From assembly GCA_021775715.1 (NCBI GenBank), contig JAJFHI010000046.1:1-5034 (forward strand): a DNA stretch of 5,034 nt, read 5' to 3'. The first letter of the stretch is position 1. Every line of letters begins with the position of its first letter. The translations under genes were made by a program, and so were the position numbers. Positions 1-5,034 of this stretch are shown here, in pieces. The notes beneath the pieces were generated by a model. That model ran no database searches, was not told the origin of the DNA, and saw only the letters and a program-made list of their open reading frames with translations. The DNA is from Hyphomicrobiaceae bacterium. GTDB lineage: Bacteria > Pseudomonadota > Alphaproteobacteria > Rhizobiales > Hyphomicrobiaceae.

Positions 1-2
1 TG

Positions 3-941
3 CTCGGCTACAACATAAAAAGCAGTGCACAGCTAAAAAAATTGACCGCCGATTTGAAAGCGGCCGGGAAAAACCACCTAGCCCCATTCATTGGCGTCGA
101 CCAGGAAGGTGGCCTCGTACAGCGGTTGGGACCCAAACAGGGTCTCAGAAAATACCCTTCCGCTGCAACCATTGCCAAAAGCGGAACACCGGAAGCGGCA
201 CGACAGGTGTATCAAAGCATGGCGCGCGGTCTAGCTGACCACGGCCTCAACCTCAACTTCGGACCGGTCGTCGACTTGTCCATAAACAAAAGAAATCCCG
301 TGATCGTCCGGCCCGGCCGCAGCTACGGCTCATCACCCGATCGAGTTGCCGAGTACGCCGGCGCATTCATCGATGCCCACGCTAGCAATGGTGTGTTAAC
401 CGCCGCCAAACACTTCCCCGGCCACGGCTCCAGCAAATCAGACAGTCACAAGGGCTTTGTCGACATCACGCGGACCTGGTCGGAAAGCGAATTGATCCCC
501 TACCTAAAACTCGTTCGCAACGGCAAGCTCGATATGGTGATGGTCGGCCATCTGTTCCTTGGACGGTTTGCAACGACTACGGGACGTGATCCTGCAACGC
601 TTTCTAACGGCATCGTCAATGGGTTGTTGCGCAAGAAACTGGGCTTCAATGGTGTCGTCATTACAGATGATTTTTACATGGCCGCCATTCGCAAACACTA
701 CAGCCTTGAAGAAAGCTTCATTCGAGCGATCAACGCCGGCAACGACGTCATCATGCTGACAGGCGTGAAAGGCCGCAGCGCCGACCCCGACAAGCTTCAC
801 GCAATACTGCGCCACGCCGTAGATACTGGCCGTATCTCGATAGCGCGCGTGAAACAAAGCTACGATCGTATTGTACGGTTAAAGCGGCAATTGTTCGTGC
901 GCCAGGACCGCGCGCGGGAAACACGCAAAGCGGAGAAATAA
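3..941 (+). CDS. NagZ-like beta-N-acetylhexosaminidase (glycoside hydrolase family 3), 5'-truncated by the window
   Basis: The reading frame is open from base 3 to the TAA at 939-941, giving 312 codons; the true start lies upstream. A TTG at 42-44 is internal and should not be used as the start, because the preceding codons (LGYNIKSSAQL) already match the family's conserved N-terminal strand. Visible GH3 landmarks are the substrate-binding Asp of VDQEGG (99-101), the Arg of RSYG (318-320), KHFPGHG (408-428), the Asp-Ser-His acid/base dyad (441-449), and the nucleophile Asp of ITDD (666-668). Family knowledge: NagZ-type enzymes remove GlcNAc from peptidoglycan fragments during wall recycling, by a retaining mechanism in which this mobile-loop His is the acid/base. 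All key residues are intact, so the enzyme should be active. NagZ is about 340 residues, so roughly 30 are missing, or more if there is a signal peptide; cytoplasmic versus exported location cannot be decided here. The C-terminus is very basic (many Arg and Lys). No partner gene follows on this strand before 1802. Confidence 0.93.
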   Translation, partial: LGYNIKSSAQLKKLTADLKAAGKNHLAPFIGVDQEGGLVQRLGPKQGLRKYPSAATIAKSGTPEAARQVYQSMARGLADHGLNLNFGPVVDLSINKRNPVIVRPGRSYGSSPDRVAEYAGAFIDAHASNGVLTAAKHFPGHGSSKSDSHKGFVDITRTWSESELIPYLKLVRNGKLDMVMVGHLFLGRFATTTGRDPATLSNGIVNGLLRKKLGFNGVVITDDFYMAAIRKHYSLEESFIRAINAGNDVIMLTGVKGRSADPDKLHAILRHAVDTGRISIARVKQSYDRIVRLKRQLFVRQDRARETRKAEK

Positions 942-1121
942 GCGGAGGTTGCGTGAACCAGAATTAGTGGCGCGCGACATCCATAACACCACGCCCAAAC
1001 GTATCTTACTTCTTGTCGTGACCGACAGGGTTCATCCACATATGCACCGGCTGATATTTAAAGCTGCGCCGAACCGGATTACAAAAACCACACCGGTGGG
1101 GGGACCGATGTGGTTAGGGTA

Positions 1122-1151
1122 GGCGCTGGCCGATCTAGATAAACCAGCGCC
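1122..1151. repeat. Inverted repeat, 8-bp perfect stem, possible terminator
   Basis: GGCGCTGG (1122-1129) and CCAGCGCC (1144-1151) are perfect reverse complements around a 14-base loop, which itself contains the palindrome ATCTAGAT (1133-1140). The GC-rich stem in a convergent gap suggests a transcription stop. Neither side has a run of T in the direction of transcription, so it is not a canonical intrinsic terminator. Confidence 0.4.
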
Positions 1152-1161
1152 GCCTGCAATT

Positions 1162-1183
1162 GAGAGTGTAGGAGGCCACTCTC
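1162..1183 (-). terminator. Possible terminator hairpin of the small secreted-protein gene
   Basis: GAGAGTG (1162-1168) pairs perfectly with CACTCTC (1177-1183) around an 8-base loop. It begins 20 bases after the stop codon of the minus-strand gene at 1204-1497, which is where a terminator would be expected. The minus-strand sequence after the stem (AATTGC) lacks a real U-tract, so any intrinsic termination would be weak, or the hairpin may instead protect the mRNA 3' end. Confidence 0.35.
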
Positions 1184-1203
1184 TGAGAACTCTTTATCTT
1201 CGG

Positions 1204-1497
1204 CTAGAGGCCAGCCTTCTTGGCGCACTCGGTAAGCTGTTTTTCGCGGGTCTGGGCCGATTCCTTCCAGACTGATGCCGGCACTGTTTTGCACCAGTTC
1301 ATGTGTGCTTTGAGGTTCGAACTCCAGGGAGCACCTTCAAAACCACATTTAAGGCGCTCGTTTTCCTGTTGCTGTTTCAAAGATGTCGTTGCATACCACT
1401 GGCAACTGGCCTGGGCCGACGCTGCTGTTGGCAGAATTGCAATAGCTGCAACTGCACAAAGCGCTGTAACTGAGGCCCCAAATTTCCAAGTCGTCAT
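1204..1497 (-). CDS. Small secreted four-cysteine protein of unknown function
   Basis: The predicted protein is 97 residues. Residues 1-28 form a classical Sec signal peptide: short basic start (MTTWKFG), hydrophobic core (about 8-23) and an ASA|QA cleavage site after residue 28. The mature part of about 69 residues is hydrophilic and Lys/Glu/Gln-rich. It carries four cysteines at 32, 51, 69 and 91, separated by 18, 17 and 21 residues, and four tryptophans at 34, 58, 68 and 77. Export plus an even number of cysteines suggests two disulfides in the periplasm (inference). The ATG at 1495-1497 is preceded by AGGTGG with a 7-base spacer, which fixes the start and supports translation. The gene is convergent with the GH3 gene and divergent from recQ, with a candidate promoter of its own, so it is probably monocistronic. 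The pattern CQWY, a KQQQ-N-E stretch, CG, then W-C recalls uncharacterised proteins of Hyphomicrobiales as I remember them; no function is known to me. Confidence is high that it is real and low on role. Confidence 0.85.
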   Translation of the reverse strand: MTTWKFGASVTALCAVAAIAILPTAASAQASCQWYATTSLKQQQENERLKCGFEGAPWSSNLKAHMNWCKTVPASVWKESAQTREKQLTECAKKAGL

Positions 1498-1504
1498 CGT
1501 CGTT

Positions 1505-1510
1505 CCACCT
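1505..1510 (-). promoter_or_regulatory. Ribosome binding site of the small secreted-protein gene
   Basis: Read on the minus strand, AAAAGGTGG lies 7 bases before the ATG at 1497-1495. It is a near-consensus Shine-Dalgarno sequence and is the main evidence for choosing the 97-residue frame over the overlapping frames on both strands. Confidence 0.8.
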
Positions 1511-1567
1511 TTTAAGCCTGGTTCCCGTTTGAGCCGCTAACACTGACATATCCGCGCTCAATCCGTC

Positions 1568-1598
1568 GTTATCGTGGCCCTGACATTACCCCTGTCAA
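1568..1598 (-). promoter_or_regulatory. Candidate sigma-70-type promoter for the small secreted-protein gene
   Basis: On the minus strand a perfect -35 hexamer TTGACA (1598-1593) is followed after 19 bases by GATAAC (1573-1568), a 4/6 match to the -10 consensus. Transcription would begin near 1561, giving a leader of about 64 bases that contains the strong ribosome binding site. The spacer is longer than the optimal 17 and the -10 is weak, so the prediction rests mainly on the -35 match. Confidence 0.4.
1581..1597. repeat. Short inverted repeat TGACA-N7-TGTCA overlapping the candidate promoter
   Basis: TGACA (1581-1585) and TGTCA (1593-1597) are exact reverse complements separated by 7 bases, with centres 12 bases apart, close to one helical turn. 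One half is part of the candidate -35 hexamer and the other lies in the spacer. This is the position and geometry of a dimeric repressor's operator. Five-base arms occur by chance fairly often, so this is only suggestive. Confidence 0.3.
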
Positions 1599-1645
1599 TA
1601 TGAACCGTGTCTGAATAAGGCCACACCCCGGCGTTCATCAACACG

Positions 1646-1659
1646 GCTGCGCGCGCAGC
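1646..1659. repeat. Perfect 14-bp palindrome GCTGCGCGCGCAGC
   Basis: The 14 bases are their own reverse complement with no central spacer, and the palindrome stops exactly at both ends (flanks G and G do not pair). It lies 142 bases before recQ and 148 bases before the start of the small gene, almost midway between them. It could be a regulator site; with no loop it is a poor RNA hairpin. No known regulator is assigned. Confidence 0.5.
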
Positions 1660-1801
1660 GGCACTCTAACCCTCAATAATAACAGGCATTTTTCATCGTG
1701 GACGGCGTGTCATGCTGCCACGCAAATGAACAGAATCAAGCTAGCTTCAGGTCTTCGAAATCGTTTTCCTTGGCCATACAATTCTCAGGACACCTGTCGT
1801 A

Positions 1802-3994
1802 ATGCCGCCCGCTGCTGCCCCGCAAACACTGTTTGATGCCAATTTCAGCCAGGCCCGCGATCCACAAAGTGTTCTGGAAACAGTCTTTGGCTACAAAGAC
1901 TTTCGCCTCAACCAGAAAGACATCATTGGCGCCCTGACGGCAGGCCGCGACGTACTCGCACTAATGCCAACGGGCGGTGGCAAATCACTTTGCTATCAGG
2001 TGCCCGCCCTCGTGATGCAGGGCACCGCAATTGTCGTCTCGCCTTTGATCGCACTGATGCAGGATCAGGTGGATGCGTTGCATCAAGCCGGTGTGCAGGC
2101 CGCTTTCCTTAACTCGACACAGACCTGGGAAGAGCAATGCAACATCCGCGATGCGCTCGCCGATGGGCATCTAGATCTACTCTATGTCGCACCGGAACGA
2201 CTGTTGAGCGACGGGACGATGGCGCTGTTGGAGCGCGCGAAGATTTCCCTATTTGCCATCGACGAAGCGCACTGCGTATCGCAATGGGGGCACGACTTTC
2301 GGCCGGAGTATCGCCAACTGCGCGTCTTGGCCGAACGCTTCCCCGGTGTGCCACGGATTGCACTAACAGCGACGGCCGACGAACGCACTCGCCAGGAAAT
2401 CGTCACGGAGCTAAAACTCGAAAACGCCGATTGCTTCATTTCCAGTTTTGACCGCCCAAACATTCGCTATGCGATAGCGGAGTCCGGCTCGATGAGTTCG
2501 CGTGAAAAACTTTGGCGCTTTATTGAAACCGAACATGCAAATGACGCCGGTATTGTCTATTGCCTGTCCCGGCGCCAAACCGAAGAGACCGCCGCCTGGC
2601 TGACCAAAAAGGGCCGTGACGCGAAGGCGTATCACGCTGGTCTGCCGCCTGAGACGCGGCGGACGGTGCAACAGCGCTTTCTGTCTGACGACGGCGTCAT
2701 CGTTGTTGCGACGATTGCTTTTGGAATGGGCATCGACAAACCGGATGTGAGATTTGTCGCGCACCTCAGTCTACCTAAATCCGTCGAAGCCTACTATCAG
2801 GAGACCGGACGCGCCGGGCGCGATGGAGAACCCGCCAATGCCTGGATGGCATTTGGCCTGCAGGACATCATCCAACAGCGCCAATGGATTGCACAGTCGG
2901 AAGGCAGCGAAACCTTCAAAATGGTGCAGCGGCAAAAACTCGAAGCGTTGATCGGGCTTTGCGAGATGACGACGTGTCGTCGCCAACCATTGCTAGCCTA
3001 TTTCGGGGAAGCCAATACGCCTCCATGTGGCAACTGCGACAACTGCCTGTCGCCGCCGGAAACGATCGATGGCACCGTGCTCGCACAAAAAGCATTATCG
3101 GCAGTTTACAAAACCGGCCAGGGTTTCGGCGTGACGTACGTTGTCGATGTACTGCTTGGCAAAGACGACGAACGCGTCGTGCGCAACGGCCACGATCGAA
3201 CGAGCGTGTTTGGCGTTGGTGGTGACACGGACGTTCATACCTGGCGGGCGTTGTTCCGCCAGCTAGCCGCCGCCGGACATCTGGCCTCCGACGATGAAGG
3301 CCACGGCACGCTGCAACTGGCGGCGAGTGCGCGGCCTATCTTGCGCGGCGAAGAAACGTTTTATATGCGTAAAGTGGCACCACGACCAAAGCGCGAAAAG
3401 ACATCAAAACGATCCGGCAGCAAGGCGGCAGCAAAAGTTGATGCCAAAGATCAATCGCTCTACGACGCTCTCAAGGCTCGACGAACCGAGCTTGCGCGCG
3501 AGGCCAACGTTCCGCCGTATGTCATCTGTCACGACAAGACACTTGTCGAGCTCGCCGAACGCCGCCCGGCGCAAAAATCAGCGCTTGGCGATATCACCGG
3601 ACTTGGCGCCAGCAAAATCAAACGCTACGGCGACGACCTGATCGCCGTTATCACCAACACAGATCCACCTGACCCGCGCCTCAACAACAAGTTGTCACCA
3701 ACCGCCAATCAGACATTGGCGTTGCATTTCGAAGGGCTTGACGTGTCGGCGATCGCGGAAACACGGGGCGTCGAGGAAACCACAGTGTTTGGACATCTGG
3801 CAGACGCCATTTCGGCCGGCCTCGTCCAGCTGTCAGACGTTGTCGATCTCGATGCTGCCGGCCTCGACGAAATTCATGCAGCATTTGAACAGTGCGCCAC
3901 ACTAGAGTCGGGCAAACTGGGCCCCGCCCACACTGCCCTGGAAGGACGTCACGATTACGCCGTCCTACGCTGTGTGCTCGCCGAATTAGCCTGA
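1802..3994 (+). CDS. recQ: ATP-dependent DNA helicase RecQ with extra C-terminal helix-turn-helix domain
   Basis: RecQ is a 3'-to-5' DNA helicase that acts in recombination repair and at stalled forks. All helicase motifs are present: motif 0 (FRLNQ, Q38), Walker A (MPTGGGKS, 55-62), Walker B DEAH (154-157) with the RecQ aromatic-rich loop CVSQWGHDFRP (158-168), motif III (ALTATA, 187-192), motif V (304-314) and motif VI with the arginine-finger segment QETGRAGRDG (333-342). The zinc subdomain has C392, C409, C412 and C415. A winged-helix domain spans about 425-520, a basic linker 521-548, and HRDC about 550-618. Residues about 632-722 resemble the HTH_40 type of helix-turn-helix domain (LHFEGLDVSAIAETRGV, then HLADAISAGLVQ), which the 609-residue E. 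coli RecQ lacks. The ATG at 1802 follows CAGGA (1786-1790) after 11 bases; no other ATG, GTG or TTG lies between it and the in-frame stop at 1742-1744. It ends with tandem TGA-TAA stops. The frame is intact throughout, so the enzyme is probably functional. Confidence 0.97.
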   Translation: MPPAAAPQTLFDANFSQARDPQSVLETVFGYKDFRLNQKDIIGALTAGRDVLALMPTGGGKSLCYQVPALVMQGTAIVVSPLIALMQDQVDALHQAGVQAAFLNSTQTWEEQCNIRDALADGHLDLLYVAPERLLSDGTMALLERAKISLFAIDEAHCVSQWGHDFRPEYRQLRVLAERFPGVPRIALTATADERTRQEIVTELKLENADCFISSFDRPNIRYAIAESGSMSSREKLWRFIETEHANDAGIVYCLSRRQTEETAAWLTKKGRDAKAYHAGLPPETRRTVQQRFLSDDGVIVVATIAFGMGIDKPDVRFVAHLSLPKSVEAYYQETGRAGRDGEPANAWMAFGLQDIIQQRQWIAQSEGSETFKMVQRQKLEALIGLCEMTTCRRQPLLAYFGEANTPPCGNCDNCLSPPETIDGTVLAQKALSAVYKTGQGFGVTYVVDVLLGKDDERVVRNGHDRTSVFGVGGDTDVHTWRALFRQLAAAGHLASDDEGHGTLQLAASARPILRGEETFYMRKVAPRPKREKTSKRSGSKAAAKVDAKDQSLYDALKARRTELAREANVPPYVICHDKTLVELAERRPAQKSALGDITGLGASKIKRYGDDLIAVITNTDPPDPRLNNKLSPTANQTLALHFEGLDVSAIAETRGVEETTVFGHLADAISAGLVQLSDVVDLDAAGLDEIHAAFEQCATLESGKLGPAHTALEGRHDYAVLRCVLAELA

Positions 3995-4148
3995 TAAAAC
4001 AGCCGTTTGTGCGCTACCCTTGCACAGAGGTCACAGGCGTCGCGAAAATCACACAGTACTTATATCCAAACTGGTCTAACGGATTGCCATTGCCTTGCCA
4101 TAACTATGGGAAACCTGTGAGGTTGAGGGAAACGGGAGGCTTTTACGT
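3995..4148. other. Intergenic gap between recQ and the M48 protease gene
   Basis: These 154 bases contain only weak self-complementarity (TGTGC 4008-4012 with GCACA 4022-4026) and no T-run, so I see no clear recQ terminator. AT-rich patches at 4057-4066 and 4100-4107 could hold a -10 element, but none pairs with a good -35 at normal spacing. Read-through from recQ into the protease gene is therefore possible. Confidence 0.5.
4134..4139 (+). promoter_or_regulatory. Ribosome binding site of the M48 protease gene
   Basis: GGGAGG lies 9 bases before the ATG at 4149. This selects that start over the in-frame ATG at 4179 (residue 11), which would shorten the lipoprotein signal peptide and remove its positive residue at position 9. 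Confidence 0.8.
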
Positions 4149-5027
4149 ATGACGACGACAACCCCATCTTGGCGGGCCATGGGTGTGGCTTGTGGGACGC
4201 TTGCGCTTGCAAGCTTTGGCCTCACTGGCTGCTCGTCGAATAATTCCCTGCCCTCACCAGATGGAGGGGTGAATGTTGGCGCGTCGTCAAACTTGCGCAA
4301 GCTTGTTCCGGCCGCACAACTCGAAGCGTCCGCCGCCGGGCAATACAATGGCATTCTACAAAAGGCCCAAGCGAAAGGCGCACTGGCTCCCAACAGTGAC
4401 CGCCAGGTTCAACGTCTGCGTTTGATTGCCAAGAAAATTACGCCTTACAGTCAGAAGTTCAATTTGCGCTCCGGCGGCTGGAAGTGGGAGGTCAACCTCA
4501 TCCACTCGGACCAAATCAACGCCTTCTGCATGCCGGGCGGCAAGATCGCGTTTTATTCTGCCATTCTGGACAAACTGAAACTCACCGACGACGAAGTCGC
4601 CGTTATCATGGGGCATGAGATTGCCCATGCCCTACGCGAACACGCACGTGCGCAAATCGCCAAAACACAATTGACCGGAGTTGGCACCGGCATTGCGACA
4701 GCAGTACTCGGCGACACAACGGGCTCCCTGCTCAAATCCGGCGCACAGCTGCTAACCTTAAAGTATTCCCGAGACGACGAATCCGATGCAGATCTCGTCG
4801 GCCTCGAACTTGCTGCACGTGCTGGTTATGACCCACGCGCGGGCGTGACCTTGTGGCAGAAGATGTCAGCCGCCGCCGGTGGCGCACCGCTTGAGTTTCT
4901 CTCAACGCACCCGGCAGGCCAGACCCGGATCTCCAACATCCAGAAAAACCTGCCTGCTGTTATGCCGCTCTACGAAAAAGCCCGCGGTGGCAAGAAGACA
5001 GCCCAAGCCAAGCCCACGAAGTCGTGA
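4149..5027 (+). CDS. M48-family zinc metalloprotease, lipoprotein (LoiP/BepA-like)
   Basis: The predicted protein is 292 residues and complete. Residues 1-28 are a lipoprotein signal peptide ending in the lipobox LTGC, with Cys28 as the lipidated residue. The next residue is Ser rather than Asp, which in proteobacteria favours sorting to the outer membrane. The peptidase domain spans about 85-270. It has the family motif NAFCMPGGKIAFYS (124-137), the zinc site HEIAH (156-160) and the third zinc ligand Glu211 in SRDDESDAD (207-215). The later STHP motif (252-255) is followed by the arginine of QTRI at 260. Family knowledge: LoiP and BepA are periplasm-facing outer-membrane proteases that degrade or help assemble misfolded membrane proteins; LoiP, also a lipoprotein, is about 250 residues. 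This protein lacks the C-terminal TPR repeats of BepA, so it is closer to LoiP in build. The C-terminus is a short Lys/Ala-rich tail (281-292). The catalytic residues are intact. The exact orthologue is unclear, so no symbol is given. Confidence 0.94.
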   Translation: MTTTTPSWRAMGVACGTLALASFGLTGCSSNNSLPSPDGGVNVGASSNLRKLVPAAQLEASAAGQYNGILQKAQAKGALAPNSDRQVQRLRLIAKKITPYSQKFNLRSGGWKWEVNLIHSDQINAFCMPGGKIAFYSAILDKLKLTDDEVAVIMGHEIAHALREHARAQIAKTQLTGVGTGIATAVLGDTTGSLLKSGAQLLTLKYSRDDESDADLVGLELAARAGYDPRAGVTLWQKMSAAAGGAPLEFLSTHPAGQTRISNIQKNLPAVMPLYEKARGGKKTAQAKPTKS

Positions 5028-5034
5028 CTCGGAT

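Larger units (their letters stand above)
942..1203. other. Convergent intergenic region between the GH3 gene and the small secreted-protein gene
   Basis: These 262 bases separate two genes that point towards each other. I see no convincing gene. Two hairpins (1122-1151 and 1162-1183) could end transcription from one or both sides, although neither is followed by a T-run. A 51-codon plus-strand frame (GTG 967 to TAG 1120-1122) and a 36-codon minus-strand frame (stop at 1006-1008) overlap in codon register. Neither has a properly placed ribosome binding site, so both are left unannotated. A GGAGG at 944-948 just after the GH3 stop is followed only by a four-codon frame. Confidence 0.6.
1498..1801. 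other. Divergent intergenic region between the small secreted-protein gene and recQ
   Basis: These 304 bases should hold both divergent promoters. I can support a candidate minus-strand promoter (1568-1598), a short inverted repeat overlapping it (1581-1597) and a perfect 14-bp palindrome (1646-1659). I could not settle on a plus-strand promoter for recQ: TACAAT at 1777-1782 is a good -10 hexamer, but it would start transcription inside the recQ ribosome binding site. No frame here has a start, ribosome site and length that suggest a gene, and I see no tRNA or riboswitch fold. Confidence 0.6.

Noticed and set aside
42..44. TTG as the start of the GH3 gene
   Set aside because: The frame is open upstream to the window edge and those codons encode conserved family sequence, so the gene begins outside the window.
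1220..1540. Plus-strand 106-residue frame opposite the small secreted-protein gene
   Set aside because: It lacks a ribosome binding site and recognisable features, while the opposite strand has a signal peptide, strong ribosome site and cysteine pattern.
1736..1777. Minus-strand 13-codon frame beginning MAKENDFEDL, divergent from recQ
   Set aside because: Too short and without a convincing ribosome binding site; nothing indicates that it is translated.
1777..1782. TACAAT as the -10 element of a recQ promoter, with TTCGAA (1754-1759) as -35 at 17-base spacing
   Set aside because: The -10 is a 5/6 match, but the start point would fall near 1789, inside the recQ ribosome binding site, and the -35 matches at only 3/6 positions.
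2109..2764. Several open frames of 84 to 117 codons antisense to or overlapping recQ
   Set aside because: They lie within an intact, strongly conserved helicase frame and show no family resemblance; they are expected by-products of codon bias at this GC content.
4008..4026. TGTGC/GCACA hairpin after recQ as a terminator
   Set aside because: Only five base pairs with a nine-base loop and no T-run; not better than chance.

Overview
The window (about 55% GC by eye) looks like ordinary chromosomal DNA from a Gram-negative bacterium. Alphaproteobacteria, and Hyphomicrobiales in particular, is my best guess. The reasons are the outer-membrane-type lipoprotein, a NagZ-like family 3 glycoside hydrolase, a RecQ with an added C-terminal helix-turn-helix domain, and a small four-cysteine secreted protein of a kind I associate with that order. 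The taxon is inferred from protein resemblance, not proven.

Layout. Positions 3-941 (+) hold the 3' part of a NagZ-like beta-N-acetylhexosaminidase gene whose start lies before the window. Positions 942-1203 are a convergent gap with two imperfect terminator-like hairpins. Positions 1204-1497 (-) encode a 97-residue exported protein with four cysteines in the mature part. Positions 1498-1801 are a divergent intergenic region with a candidate promoter for the small gene, short inverted repeats and a 14-bp perfect palindrome. Positions 1802-3994 (+) encode a complete 730-residue RecQ helicase. Positions 3995-4148 are a short gap. Positions 4149-5027 (+) encode a complete M48-family zinc metalloprotease lipoprotein.

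How they fit together. Three of the four genes concern the envelope: peptidoglycan-fragment hydrolysis, a small periplasmic protein, and outer-membrane protein quality control. RecQ acts on DNA. The gaps of 154 to 304 bases and the mixed orientations argue against one operon. RecQ and the M48 gene share a strand and could be partly co-transcribed, but the M48 gene has its own strong ribosome binding site.

I found no mobile element, CRISPR array, tRNA, rRNA or riboswitch, and no convincing new multi-gene system. The items most worth a second look are the small cysteine-rich secreted protein, the structured divergent region beside recQ, and the C-terminal extension of RecQ.
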